Positions 26,080 to 34,540 of a stretch of DNA of 64,000 nucleotides are shown here, piece by piece. The position numbers and the translations under genes are program-made. The DNA is taken from assembly GCA_000531095.1 (NCBI GenBank), contig HG799462.1, positions 417,743-481,742 of the forward strand, written 5' to 3'. The stretch's first letter is position 1, and the number at the start of each line of letters is the position of its first letter. The notes below the pieces were generated by a model, which worked only from the letters and a program-made list of their open reading frames with translations, searched no databases and was not told the DNA's origin. This stretch comes from Gemmata massiliana (GTDB taxonomy: Bacteria > Planctomycetota > Planctomycetia > Gemmatales > Gemmataceae).

Positions 26080-27180
26080 ATGATGATCCGCACGTTGGCG
26101 TTCTGTTCGCTCGTCGCTCTGCTCGCGGGCTGCACGCGATACCACTCGCGCGCCCAGGGGCCGTTCGCGAAATCCGAGTTACCAACACCTGCTGGGGCAA
26201 ACGTACCCAAACCTCTCGGGAACCAACCGTCACTGGGGATTGCCGCAGCGGATGCTTCCCGTTCGGCCGCATTGGATGAACGACAGCTCGTTCCCCCGCG
26301 AACCGATAGCCTTGCGCCGGCTGCTGGCTCGACCCCGTCCGAAGGTGATACGGACGCGAACACGTTCCCGCCGTTTCGCAAGCGGCCCGATCCGAAGTCC
26401 ATGCCCTCACCGTTCGCGCCGAAACAACCCAGTATAGAAATCGCGCCCAGCACCCCGACTCCGGCGGCGAAATCTCTTGCGGAACTGAAGACGGTCGTCA
26501 CAACGGCGAACACCGCGTGGAAGGCGGTGGACACGTTCGAGGCCACGGTGACGCGGCGGGAAATCAATCCTCAAGGCGCACAAACCAGTGAAGTCGTCCT
26601 GTTCCAGTTCCGACGCGAACCGATGAGCGTGTTTACGCGCACGATCGGCGAGAACGGTAAGGGACGCGAGATGTTGTACAACCCCAAGAAGCACGACGAC
26701 AAACTGTACCTGATGCTCGGTCAGGGGGACCACAAGCTGTTCAAGGCCGGGTTCATTGTGCCGCCCGTTTCGCCCGATGATCCGCGCGTGAAAGAGAAGG
26801 CTCGAAACAGCATCCGTGATGCTGGCTTCGAGAAGGCTCTTACCAGGCTCGCAGATACAGTCACAAAGATCGAAGCGGGTAAAGTGCCGGCTGATGCCCT
26901 CGTCCTTCACGGACCGGTCAAGCGCGATGAATACCCGTACCCGCTTACAGCCGTCACGCAGCAATTCCGTGTGGGTGACGATCCCCTGTTCCCGAAGGGG
27001 GGCAGTCGCACGTACTTCTTCGACCTGAAGGAGAAATCGACCTCGTATGGGCTACCAGTGCTGATTGTTGCTGCGGACTCGATGGGGAAAGAAGCCGAAT
27101 ACTACCTGCTCGAAAAGGTGAAGCTCCCGGCCAACCTCACGGATGCGGACTTCAACCCGGATCGGTTGGGGAAGAAATAG
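26080..27180 (+). CDS. DUF1571 lipoprotein
   Basis: ATG at 26080; lipobox LLAGC near residue 18. About 110 residues of Pro/Ser/Ala-rich linker follow. The C-terminal domain is DUF1571: 'VDTFEATVTRREINPQG', 'VVLFQFRREPMSVFTRTIGE', 'GREMLYNPKKHDDKLYLMLG', and a final beta-rich part 'LILH..' to 'YYLLEKVKLPANLTDADFNP'. The fold is like lipoprotein carriers (LolA/LolB type). Its end overlaps a convergent gene by 29 bp. 366 residues. Confidence 0.85.
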   Translation: MMIRTLAFCSLVALLAGCTRYHSRAQGPFAKSELPTPAGANVPKPLGNQPSLGIAAADASRSAALDERQLVPPRTDSLAPAAGSTPSEGDTDANTFPPFRKRPDPKSMPSPFAPKQPSIEIAPSTPTPAAKSLAELKTVVTTANTAWKAVDTFEATVTRREINPQGAQTSEVVLFQFRREPMSVFTRTIGENGKGREMLYNPKKHDDKLYLMLGQGDHKLFKAGFIVPPVSPDDPRVKEKARNSIRDAGFEKALTRLADTVTKIEAGKVPADALVLHGPVKRDEYPYPLTAVTQQFRVGDDPLFPKGGSRTYFFDLKEKSTSYGLPVLIVAADSMGKEAEYYLLEKVKLPANLTDADFNPDRLGKK

Positions 27181-27703
27181 TCGAGGTCGCTTGAGGTTCG
27201 GCCGACGCCATTGGCCGAATTGTTTCGAGCGTGCGGTACGGTGTTTCGATGACGTACCGCCGTGTAAAGACTTTCTCGACTAACTGGGGAAGTTGCAGCG
27301 ACGGGTCTTGAAACCCGAGCCAAACTGTTGCTGCGTTCTCGTAGAGAAGCGGAATCACTTCACGCGACACCGACGTCCACCCACCTTCGACCGCGGTCAT
27401 CACGTCTAAGTGCGGTATCGCGAAGATCACGCCCTCGGCTTCCGTCGCGCGAACGGCCCAGCGCATTTGGGCCACGGCCGCGAGCATGACTCCGCCTTCA
27501 CCGTTCGTGGTCGCGTCCTTGACACGGCCATCTAAATAGCCGCACTTTGCGTTCGCTGCGTGGAGCCGTTCCTTCAAGCCAATGTAAAGCGGAAGCGTCC
27601 ACCCCTTGTCACACACCACGAGACAACACGATCCGCGGCGCAAGTCCGTCGCGAGGTCGGCGAGTGCCTCGGCGAACGGAGCAATATTCGGAGGAGCGGG
27701 CAT
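27152..27703 (-). CDS. Protein of unknown function
   Basis: 183 residues, no signal peptide or membrane helix. Segments 'CCLVVCDKGWTLPLYIGLKE', 'RWAVRATEAEGVIFAIPHLD', 'AATVWLGFQDPSLQLPQLVE' and 'VFTRRYVIETPYRTLETIRP' have the alternating strand-helix look of an AAA-type ATPase or regulatory subunit, but no Walker A or B motif is present. Overlaps the DUF1571 gene 3' end by 29 bp (convergent). Might be a degenerate ATPase-like partner; low certainty. Confidence 0.65.
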   Translation of the reverse strand: MPAPPNIAPFAEALADLATDLRRGSCCLVVCDKGWTLPLYIGLKERLHAANAKCGYLDGRVKDATTNGEGGVMLAAVAQMRWAVRATEAEGVIFAIPHLDVMTAVEGGWTSVSREVIPLLYENAATVWLGFQDPSLQLPQLVEKVFTRRYVIETPYRTLETIRPMASAEPQATSTISSPTDPG

Positions 27704-28043
27704 CGGTCCCTTCGGGTTAAGGGCGCACTACGACGATTTCGCCTGAACCAGCGCGAGACTATTGCCGCATACTAAACGAGTGAATGAAGCCGGTCAAATC
27801 CAACACCCTGTCATCGTGTCAGCGGGAATGATGGACGTGGCAGCCGAATGGTTCGGAGAATGGTCCGGACCGACTTGACGTGATATCCGCATCTAACGTA
27901 TCTTGCAGGGGTTAGTGCTGTCCCGCAATCCTCTCAGCGGCCTTCGGCACCCCGTTTGCTCCAACCTGTTTCCCAGACTCCTTCCACGCGATGTTGCCCA
28001 GTCGGTCCTTCCCGATAGGTCGCGCGTCCGGGGAGGTTAAACG
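27704..28043. other. Non-coding divergent intergenic region (340 bp)
   Basis: Lies between the minus-strand unknown gene and the response-regulator gene. No supported gene. A possible promoter is at 27875-27904, and the region from about 27900 to 28043 would be a leader of about 130 nt. Confidence 0.6.
27875..27904 (+). promoter_or_regulatory. Possible promoter of response-regulator gene
   Basis: TTGACG (27875-27880) and TATCTT (27899-27904) with an 18-bp spacer match the sigma70 consensus 5/6 and 4/6. Predicted by pattern only. Confidence 0.4.
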
Positions 28044-28535
28044 ATGATTCCTGTGCCGCGCCCCGCAGAGGGCGAACCAACAAACGCTGCTCCCGCGAAC
28101 GCCCCCTGGCGGTTCTCGATTCTCATTGCTGACGACGATCGCGGAACGCGCGAGACGCTCGGTGAGATGCTGGACGCCCGCGGGTTCCGGACCGTGTTGG
28201 CCGCGGACGGGAGCGAGGCTGTTGAACTGGTTCAGGTGGACCTCGTTCACCTCGTACTGTTCGACATGCACATGCCCCGGCTCACGGGTCTGGAAGCGTT
28301 CGCGGTGATCCGCCAAACGCTCGACCGCATTCTGCCGGCCGTACTCATGACCGCGGACGCGAACAACGACCTGATCCGCCAGGCGTTCGCGGCGCAAGTG
28401 TATAGTGTGATTCCGAAGCCGGTGAACGGGAACGTCGTATTACACACCCTGGAACGGGCGCTCGCGAGGGTGTACGGCCCGCGCCCGGAACCACAAGACA
28501 AGGTCGAGGCGCCGCGCCCGCCGACCGACGAGTAA
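28044..28535 (+). CDS. Single-domain response regulator (receiver domain)
   Basis: 163 residues: a short Pro/Ala-rich leader (about 24 residues), then one CheY-like receiver domain with all key residues: acidic pair 'LIADDDRG', phosphoacceptor Asp in 'VLFDMHMPRLTG', Thr in 'LMTADAN' and Lys in 'IPKPVNG'. No output domain; a charged tail of about 20 residues ends the protein. No histidine kinase gene is adjacent. groES follows 28 bp later. Confidence 0.92.
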   Translation: MIPVPRPAEGEPTNAAPANAPWRFSILIADDDRGTRETLGEMLDARGFRTVLAADGSEAVELVQVDLVHLVLFDMHMPRLTGLEAFAVIRQTLDRILPAVLMTADANNDLIRQAFAAQVYSVIPKPVNGNVVLHTLERALARVYGPRPEPQDKVEAPRPPTDE

Positions 28536-28563
28536 CTAATTGATTCCCCAGGAGAGTTGACTC

Positions 28564-28860
28564 ATGGCAGCGTTGAAGATCGTCCCGCTGAACGACAAGA
28601 TCGTGGTCGAGCGCCTCGAGGCCGACGACAAGACGGTGGGCGGGATCATCCTCCCGGACAGCGCGAAGGAAAAGCCGAAGCAGGGCAAAGTGCTCGCGGT
28701 CGGTGAGGGCAAGCCGCTGGACGACGGCAAGCGCGCCCCGTTCCAGGTGAAGGTCGGCGACCGCGTGCTGTTCACGAGCTACGCGGGCAGCGAAGTCACC
28801 ATCGACAACAAGGAATACCTCATCGTGACCGAGGACGACCTCCTCGCCGTTGTAGATTAA
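28564..28860 (+). CDS. groES: Co-chaperonin GroES
   Basis: 98 residues, 10-kDa lid of the chaperonin. Signature 'IVPLNDKIVVERLEADDKTV' at the start, mobile loop 'KTVGGIILPDSAKEKPKQGK', and end 'NKEYLIVTEDDLLAVVD'. AGGAG precedes the ATG. No groEL follows, so this is an orphan groES. I see no CIRCE (HrcA) operator upstream. A long hairpin lies directly downstream. Confidence 0.97.
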   Translation: MAALKIVPLNDKIVVERLEADDKTVGGIILPDSAKEKPKQGKVLAVGEGKPLDDGKRAPFQVKVGDRVLFTSYAGSEVTIDNKEYLIVTEDDLLAVVD

Positions 28861-28883
28861 GCGCGATTCAAACGCGGAATGCA

Positions 28884-28940
28884 AAACGCGGCCGTTGAAA
28901 GGTTCGGACATTGATCCAAGTCCTCTCAACGGCCGCGTTT
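28884..28940 (+). terminator. Long-stem hairpin after groES
   Basis: Perfect 15-bp arms, AAACGCGGCCGTTGA (28884-28898) and TCAACGGCCGCGTTT (28926-28940), loop 27 nt, 23 bp after the stop. The sequence continues CGTATTTCTTC, a weak U-rich tail. Confidence 0.7.
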
Positions 28941-28971
28941 CGTATTTCTTCACTGATTGTGCGAAAATTTC

Positions 28972-28999
28972 TTGCGGTGGGATTTGCGCCGATTATAGT
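28972..28999 (+). promoter_or_regulatory. Possible promoter of the RRM gene
   Basis: TTGCGG (28972-28977), 16-bp spacer and TATAGT (28994-28999). A transcript starting shortly after would have a leader of about 115 nt before the RNA-binding protein gene. Confidence 0.4.
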
Positions 29000-29124
29000 G
29001 TGACGAATATTCCGGCATGGGCCGGGTGTTTGCGTGTTGGTCTCCCTCACGACATGTACTCGCTCCGTGTGTGAGCGAGGTCGGAGGTGTCCCCGGCACG
29101 GGCGCACGGTGGCTGCGGTTCCGC

Positions 29125-29532
29125 ATGGCTACGAACATTTACGTCGGTAACTTGCCTTGGTCCACTACGGACGAAGAACTGTCCGCAATGTTCCAACAAT
29201 TCGGCGCGGTAACCCGCGCCCAAGTGGTCATGGATCGCGAAACCGGCCGCTCGCGCGGGTTCGGGTTTGTGGAGATGGCCAATGAAAACGAGGCCCAGGC
29301 TGCCATCGCCGCGCTCAATAACCAAGCGATCAACGGCCGCCCGCTTACTGTGAACATCGCGAAGCCGCGTGAGGGCGGCGGTGGTGGCGGCGGGCGCGGT
29401 GGGTATGGCGGCGGTGGCGGTGGTGGCCGACGCGGAGGCGGCGGTGGCGGCGGATACGGTGGTGGAGGAGGCGGGTACGGCGGTGGATACGGTGGTGGAG
29501 GTGGCGGCGGATACGGCGGCGACCGTTACTAA
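29125..29532 (+). CDS. RRM RNA-binding protein with glycine-rich tail
   Basis: 135 residues. One RNA recognition motif (residues 1-80): RNP2 'NIYVGNLPW' and RNP1 'RGFGFVEM', ending 'LTVNIAKPREGGGG'. The remaining 50 residues are almost only Gly, Tyr and Arg (GGYGGGGGGG type), as in plant and cyanobacterial glycine-rich RNA-binding proteins, many of them cold-induced. A role as RNA chaperone is inference. ATG at 29125 is chosen because it begins directly at the RRM; the upstream open frame has no similarity. Confidence 0.94.
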   Translation: MATNIYVGNLPWSTTDEELSAMFQQFGAVTRAQVVMDRETGRSRGFGFVEMANENEAQAAIAALNNQAINGRPLTVNIAKPREGGGGGGGRGGYGGGGGGGRRGGGGGGGYGGGGGGYGGGYGGGGGGGYGGDRY

Positions 29533-29580
29533 GCTGCTTTCCTACTCCCGTTTATTTGCATTGCGCGTATATTAACCAAC

Positions 29581-29636
29581 GCGCCCGACTTATGAGGTTA
29601 CAACAAACCTCAGTCGGGTGCGTATTTGTTTCATTT
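29581..29636 (+). terminator. Hairpin after the RRM gene
   Basis: GAGGTT (29594-29599) pairs with AACCTC (29606-29611), extended outwards by CCCGACT with AGTCGGG (imperfect), followed by TATTTGTTTCATTTT. It lies about 50 bp after the stop. The inner hairpin is duplicated in the tandem repeat that follows. Confidence 0.65.
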
Positions 29637-29720
29637 TATGCTGCGGCCATTCCGGAATGAGGTTACAACAAACCTCAGTCGGGTGCGTATTTGTTTCATT
29701 TATGCTGCGGCCATTCCGGA
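29592..29720 (+). repeat. Tandem duplication of a 64/65-bp segment
   Basis: 29592-29656 and 29657-29720 are identical except for one T in a T-run. Each copy contains a GAGGTT-ACAACA-AACCTC hairpin and ends with TGCTGCGGCCATTCCGGA. It separates the RRM gene from infA, giving two consecutive terminator-like hairpins. Confidence 0.95.
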
Positions 29721-29762
29721 CTGGAAGCCACGAACGACCACAGCCCTTTAACCGGAGTCCCT

Positions 29763-29984
29763 ATGGCAAAAGAAGAAGCCATTGAAGTCGAAGGTCGGGT
29801 CAAAGAAGCCCTTGCGAACACGCAGTTCCGCGTGGAACTGGACATCGGCGGCGAAGTTATCGCCCACGTTTCGGGCAAGATGCGCAAGAACTTCATCCGC
29901 ATCATCCCGGGGGACCGGGTGAAGGTGGAAATCTCTCCTTACGATCTTACCCGCGGGCGAATCACGTTCCGTGTTCGGGGTTGA
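29763..29984 (+). CDS. infA: Translation initiation factor IF-1
   Basis: 73 residues, the usual length. S1-type OB fold: '[20 protein letters not shown]', '[20 protein letters not shown]', '[16 protein letters not shown]'. IF-1 occupies the 30S A site during initiation. The ATG at 29763 matches the family start. It is monocistronic here, right after the tandem hairpin repeat. Confidence 0.97.
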   Translation: MAKEEAIEVEGRVKEALANTQFRVELDIGGEVIAHVSGKMRKNFIRIIPGDRVKVEISPYDLTRGRITFRVRG

Positions 29985-30153
29985 GCGCCCCCCATTTCAC
30001 ACTCGTCGTATCGCGATTCAGATCTCGGACTTGAGGCAAAGTTTACATATTGAGCACTTTTTCCTTGACCTCAAACCCTCCAATTGTCAAGTTATCTGCA
30101 CGTCGCTCGATGGATCAGCGACGCCCATCACTCAAGCCAGGGAGGGTCACACC

Positions 30154-30426
30154 ATGCTCATTACCACCGAATCCAAGGCTCAAGGTTGGCGCGCGGTTGC
30201 GGTTTTCGATGACCGCGCCGATGCACTCGTTTTCGTTGGTCGTTCGTCTACTCAGGTCCGCCAGCAGTACGCCGAAGCGTTCGCTGAAGTCCTCGACGAC
30301 GAAGAACGCGAACACGTCACCACCGTCCAACTCCAACAGTGGAGCGGCGCCCCGGACGCGGGCCGCTGGACGCTGAAGGGCACGCTGAAGGTTCCGGCTC
30401 CGGTCAAGCTCCGCCTCGTTGCCTGA
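30154..30426 (+). CDS. Small protein of unknown function
   Basis: 90 residues; strong ribosome site GGGAGG ahead of the ATG. The sequence 'SKAQGWRAVAVFDDRADALV', 'VRQQYAEAFAEVLDDEEREH' and 'VTTVQLQQWSGAPDAGRWTL' suggests a small alpha/beta protein with two strands, a helix and further strands. No signal peptide or known motif. Codon use is like its neighbours. Confidence 0.65.
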   Translation: MLITTESKAQGWRAVAVFDDRADALVFVGRSSTQVRQQYAEAFAEVLDDEEREHVTTVQLQQWSGAPDAGRWTLKGTLKVPAPVKLRLVA

Positions 30427-30857
30427 TTGGTGCTCGACGAATTTCGATAGTAGCAGTCAACACAGAATGTGATCCGTACCCGGCCGCTCTCGCCTCGTGG
30501 AACCTACCGCGACCCGAGAGCGGCCGAGTTCACTTCCGTCTCGGTTCCGACTCTCACTGTGGTCACGGCACACACCGGGACCGCCCGTCGATCTCGAAGC
30601 AGCCGTTCTAATCCGAATGCGTTCTAGTGTTTTGCGACGGCCGATTCGTTTCTCGCGCCCGAACCCCGCTTCTTGTCCCTGCGTCACTTGGGATTGCCCC
30701 GTTCGCGCGGTCGGTGCGGTCGACACAATCTGGCTCACTTACCGGGCTTGCAACCGGACATCCCGCGTCGAACAATAGAGCAGTCACCTTGTCGGTTGCG
30801 CCCTGATTAACGCAGGAGCCCTCTCCCGCGCGCCGGCCCAGACGAGAGGAACCGTAG
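30427..30857. other. Non-coding intergenic region (431 bp)
   Basis: Between the 90-residue gene and the 248-residue gene. It begins with a long hairpin (30481-30526). The open frames here on both strands lack ribosome sites and similarity. The remainder, about 30530-30857, shows nothing I can assign; it should contain the promoter of the next gene. Confidence 0.55.
30481..30526 (+). terminator. Hairpin after the 30154-30426 gene
   Basis: Perfect 12-bp arms CGGCCGCTCTCG (30481-30492) and CGAGAGCGGCCG (30515-30526), 22-nt loop. There is no U-tract, so termination is inferred from position and stem strength. Confidence 0.5.
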
Positions 30858-31604
30858 ATGAACTCTTACGCTTCGCTGTGCGACGACTTCGGTGTCTCGA
30901 CCTACGTTCACGGCAAACTCGAAATGCCGACGGGTCGCGAAACCGTGTTGCACTTCTTCGAGGCCGTCCAAAAGGTGGCCCCGAAGATGACCGAATTCGA
31001 GAAGCGCAGTGATACCGAATACATGCTCGAAGAGGATCGCGAGTCGGGCAGCTACCGCTGGACCTCGCTGGACCACCGCCGGCTGAGTGCCGGCTTCGTG
31101 AACCCGCCGACGCTCGAAGACGCGGACCAGCACAACGAGCGCGTCCTCGAAATCGCGCCGTACCACCTCGACCTGAACGGGATGCAAACCGAGTCGATGG
31201 ACGTGCTGTACTACTTCGACTTCCTCTACCAAGGGAACCACGACGAAGTGGTGGCCGAAGCGCTCACCAGCGGGACGCCGCTCGAAGGGTTGGTCCAGGT
31301 GCCCGCCGCCCGAGTGCTCCACTACCAACCGACCATGATGCTGGCCCTTGATGACGCTTGTCAGCTTCAGGCGCGGCTGAGCATCGAGACGCGCACCAAC
31401 GCTTACCAAGTGCGAACGAACAGTTTCTCGGAATCACCCGTGACCGTGTACTTCACGGTTCGACAGTTCTGGGGGAAGCAGCCGTTCAAGTCGTTCGCGG
31501 AGAGTTACCATAACCAGCGCCGCGTGCTCGACGAACTGGTGAGCACCTACGTTGTTCCGCAGGTTATCAACCCGCTCGCAAAGGCCATTAGCGCGAAGCA
31601 GTGA
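30858..31604 (+). CDS. Conserved-looking protein of unknown function
   Basis: 248 residues, no signal or membrane helix. Segments: 'MNSYASLCDDFGVSTYVHGK', 'RETVLHFFEAVQKVAPKMTE', 'SYRWTSLDHRRLSAGFVNPP', 'PYHLDLNGMQTESMDVLYYF', 'RLSIETRTNAYQVRTNSF' and 'VYFTVRQFWGKQPFKSFAES'. The composition is that of a compact cytoplasmic alpha/beta protein, perhaps with an internal duplication of a beta-sheet domain. I do not recognise the family. It has its own terminator and a long upstream spacer, so it is probably a single-gene unit. Confidence 0.75.
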   Translation: MNSYASLCDDFGVSTYVHGKLEMPTGRETVLHFFEAVQKVAPKMTEFEKRSDTEYMLEEDRESGSYRWTSLDHRRLSAGFVNPPTLEDADQHNERVLEIAPYHLDLNGMQTESMDVLYYFDFLYQGNHDEVVAEALTSGTPLEGLVQVPAARVLHYQPTMMLALDDACQLQARLSIETRTNAYQVRTNSFSESPVTVYFTVRQFWGKQPFKSFAESYHNQRRVLDELVSTYVVPQVINPLAKAISAKQ

Positions 31605-31626
31605 TCGAGAAGTGTGAAGTCGGAAG

Positions 31627-31670
31627 GGTGGCGCCCACAAGCTCTGATCCCATCACGGGCGCCATCTTTC
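31627..31670 (+). terminator. Intrinsic terminator of the 30858-31604 gene
   Basis: Stem GGTGGCGCCC (31627-31636) with GGGCGCCATC (31657-31666), 10 bp including one G-T pair, loop 20 nt, then TTTC. Confidence 0.65.
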
Positions 31671-31777
31671 AAAGCGTTGTGACGAAACACGCATCTCTGT
31701 CAGTTAACCAGCAACAACAAGCAACGCATTTTCTCGAGCTGTCACAGCAGCCCGCGACACCCTTATGTTAAGGGCAG

Positions 31778-32284
31778 TTACTCACTGCTTGTCGTCCCCT
31801 TGAAGATTGCGCCCAACCCGATGACGAACAGGATCGGTGGGTAGAAGTAAAGTGTATCGTTCGCCAGACCAGCAAAGAACCAAATGACCGCGACCACCAT
31901 CGCGAGAAGGCCACCCCAGAAGCCACTGTTGAACACCCGTCCTTCCAGACTCTGCTCGGTGCCCTCTGCGTTCTCTGATTGTGGTGCACGCTTCTTTTTC
32001 TTCTTCGCAAGAGAGTCCGTGTTGTACTCGTCCGGTTTGAGATACTTCGCAGTGGCGAGCACCATCTGACCACCCGACGATGATTCGCTAGTTTCTACTT
32101 CCGCGGATGGCTTCGCATCGAACCGACCCGGAAGTGCCGGGATCTTTTTGGGAACTTTGGGTTCGAGCTCGCCCGAGATCGGCTCGCCTGTTTCGAGTTC
32201 TTCCTGCACCAGTTGAGACGTCTCACCCGACACGTCCTCGTGCCCCCATTCCCCTTCGTTGGCACGTTCCGTGTCACAATTCAT
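31778..32284 (-). CDS. Membrane protein with acidic N-terminal region
   Basis: 168 residues. The first 120 are highly charged and low complexity (Glu-rich, then 'AKKKKKRAPQ'), with no fold visible. Two membrane helices close the protein: 'GGLLAMVVAVIWFFAGLAN' and 'YFYPPILFVIGLGAIFKG'. Cytoplasmic N-terminus is likely. No family recognised; similar small two-helix proteins with disordered heads are frequent in Gemmata relatives. Confidence 0.7.
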   Translation of the reverse strand: MNCDTERANEGEWGHEDVSGETSQLVQEELETGEPISGELEPKVPKKIPALPGRFDAKPSAEVETSESSSGGQMVLATAKYLKPDEYNTDSLAKKKKKRAPQSENAEGTEQSLEGRVFNSGFWGGLLAMVVAVIWFFAGLANDTLYFYPPILFVIGLGAIFKGTTSSE

Positions 32285-32448
32285 GGCGCACCTGATTTCG
32301 AGTGTCGAGCGCAGCTTGGGACGTTGTCTCGAATCTAGTTCACAAATCGAGTCACGGACGGGGTTGAGTGGACGACGAATGGCGGCGTTCGTTTGATGAG
32401 CGTATCACCTCTCACCATGATAATTCGACCACAACGAGTACTACCCCG

Positions 32449-33705
32449 ATGAGTACCAGCGCTCCCGCTTTGTCTTCTTTTGCCAGTGGCCTGACCACCG
32501 AAACCGCGTTCGACGTGCTTGCAGTTGCGCGGAAACTGATGACCGGCGGGAAAGACGTGATCGCGCTTCAGATCGGTGATTCGCCGTTCCCGACGACAGC
32601 CAGTGCGATCAAAGCAGCGCACGCGGCCATTGATGCGGGCCTCACGCGGTACTGCCCGTCAGCCGGGTTACTCGAGTTTCGTGAAACTATCGCTCGCACG
32701 GTGAAGGCTGAATTCAACATCCCTGCGACCGCAGACAACGTGGTTGTTGGTCCCGGTGCGAAAGTGTTCGAGACGTACTTCTGCGAAGCGTTCCTCGAAC
32801 CGGGCGACGCGGTCCTCGTGTTCCAGCCGGCGTTCCCGACCTTCGAGCCGAACATTCTCCGGCGCGGGGCGAAGCCGGTGTACGTCCCGCTCAAACAAGA
32901 GAATCAGTTCCGCCCCGATGTGGCGGCTATCGAAAAGTTCGTGAAGACCGAACCGCGTGCCCGCGCGCTGTTCCTCAACTTCCCCCACAACCCGACCGGC
33001 GGCGTCGCGACCCCGGAGGACCTGAAAGCGATCGCGAACATCGTCCGCGGAACGAACATCGCGGTGTTCAGCGACGAACCGTATTGCCACATGGTTTGGG
33101 GGGGCAAACACAGTAGCATTTTGGCCGAACCGGGAATGCTGGATCAGTGCGTGGGGTCGTACACGTTCTCGAAGAGCTACAGCATGAGTGGGTGGCGCTG
33201 CGGGTACATGATCGCGGCACCTTCGATCGCGCAGATCGTGAGCAAGATGATTAACACTTCGCTCTCGTGCGTGCCGCCTATTGTGCAAATGGCGGGTAAG
33301 GCGGCGCTCGAACACGATGCGGCCGAGCGCGACGAGGTGATGAAGAAGTTCCACGCGAAGGTCGAGTTGCTCGTCAACGAACTGCGGAAGGTGCCCGACG
33401 TAACTGTGCTGATGCCGGAAGGCACGTTCTACGTGTTTCCGCAAGTCGCCCCAATCTGCCAGCGACTTGGGATCACATCACACGGTCTCGCGATGTACCT
33501 GCTCGAAGGTGCGGACGACAAGCGCGGGGTCGCGTGCCTCGGTGGGGAATGTTTCGGCGCGGCCGGGCAAGGGTTCCTGCGCTTCAGTTGCGCAGAACCA
33601 GATGACCGGCTCGTGCAAGCGGTCGCGTTCTTCGCTGATGCCATCACTCGCACCGACCGCGTGAAGACATACCTGGACGCGAACCCGAAGTACCGCGCCA
33701 AGTAA
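32449..33705 (+). CDS. PLP-dependent aminotransferase, class I/II
   Basis: 418 residues, fold type I. Markers: 'IALQIGDSPFPTTASAIKAA', 'PSAGLLEFRETIARTVKAEF', 'LFLNFPHNPTGGVATPEDLK', 'VFSDEPYCHMVW' and the PLP lysine in 'SYTFSKSYSMSGWRCGYMI'. C-terminal Arg region 'GQGFLRFSCAEPDDRL'. Likely an aspartate/alanine-type aminotransferase; substrate not predictable. The ATG at 32449 is preferred over a GTG at 32368 since the family begins close to it, although neither has a strong ribosome site. It ends 2 bp before the convergent DedA gene. Confidence 0.92.
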   Translation: MSTSAPALSSFASGLTTETAFDVLAVARKLMTGGKDVIALQIGDSPFPTTASAIKAAHAAIDAGLTRYCPSAGLLEFRETIARTVKAEFNIPATADNVVVGPGAKVFETYFCEAFLEPGDAVLVFQPAFPTFEPNILRRGAKPVYVPLKQENQFRPDVAAIEKFVKTEPRARALFLNFPHNPTGGVATPEDLKAIANIVRGTNIAVFSDEPYCHMVWGGKHSSILAEPGMLDQCVGSYTFSKSYSMSGWRCGYMIAAPSIAQIVSKMINTSLSCVPPIVQMAGKAALEHDAAERDEVMKKFHAKVELLVNELRKVPDVTVLMPEGTFYVFPQVAPICQRLGITSHGLAMYLLEGADDKRGVACLGGECFGAAGQGFLRFSCAEPDDRLVQAVAFFADAITRTDRVKTYLDANPKYRAK

Positions 33706-33707
33706 CC

Positions 33708-34409
33708 TCACCCTTCGAGTACGGTTCGCGCTTCTCGTTGCGCGGCTACTGCAGCGGCCGGATTCATTGCTGGCTCACCCGGGGGCACCGATCCTTCTGG
33801 TCCTTGAAGGACGGAGATCGGTGCCTCGGACGCGCCTCTCAGTTCGCGGCGTCGCAGCAAGCGGTAATACATGTACAGACCGTAGGCCATCACGAGCAGC
33901 GCACCAACAACCAGCGCGGTGCTCTCGAACCGGTGAATGAGAGCGAGAATCCACGTCCCGCAAAAGAAGAACAGTCCCACGCCCACAACCGCATAGACCA
34001 AATCGGCGATCAGGAACTTCAGGAACGAGTACCGCGTTGCCCCTGCGATGAGGAACACACCCGTTCTTAAAGGGGGGAGAAAGCGCGCCAGGATGAGCAA
34101 CTTCATCCCGTGCTGTGTGAAGTGACCTTCAAGTCTCTGGCGCCGTTCGTTGCTTAGAACCTTCTGCACCCAACGATACTCGAACAGCTTCGCTCCCCAC
34201 CTCCATCCGACGCCGTAAAGCACGCAGTCCGCGGCGATGATCCCGAGACCACACGAAGCCCAAGCTAGCGACCACCACACTTCCGAGTGGAGTGCGTTCA
34301 CGCTCGCGGCGTATAGGATGCCGGCTTCCTCGGGCGCGGGTGGGATGCCGATGCCGGTGAGAAACAGCCAGAAGAAAATCGAAACGTACCAGTAAATGGC
34401 GTCGGTCAT
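33708..34409 (-). CDS. DedA family membrane protein
   Basis: 233 residues, DedA/SNARE-associated type, now regarded as lipid-scramblase-like or proton-dependent transporters. Markers: reentrant acidic 'GIPPAPEEAGILYAASV', the 'GWRWGAKLFEY' region and 'LLILARFLPPLRTGVFLIAG' (F-x-R-x-x-P-x-x-R). Four to five hydrophobic segments. The C-terminal 50 residues are Pro/Ala-rich and hydrophilic. Convergent with the aminotransferase gene. Confidence 0.92.
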   Translation of the reverse strand: MTDAIYWYVSIFFWLFLTGIGIPPAPEEAGILYAASVNALHSEVWWSLAWASCGLGIIAADCVLYGVGWRWGAKLFEYRWVQKVLSNERRQRLEGHFTQHGMKLLILARFLPPLRTGVFLIAGATRYSFLKFLIADLVYAVVGVGLFFFCGTWILALIHRFESTALVVGALLVMAYGLYMYYRLLRRRELRGASEAPISVLQGPEGSVPPGEPAMNPAAAVAAQREARTVLEG

Positions 34410-34540
34410 GTGCCGGCTCCTGTGCGCGGTGAACCGCTTCGCACAAGGAATGCACTTCCCGTTCCAATTGGTATTCAGCCGGGCTGGAAGCAGACGCTGG
34501 TGCGCCAGTAAACTGCGACGCCCACCAATTCGGAGGCGTC

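Noticed and set aside
30457-30778. Short open frames on both strands in the spacer
   Set aside because: Arg/Thr-rich shadows without start signals.
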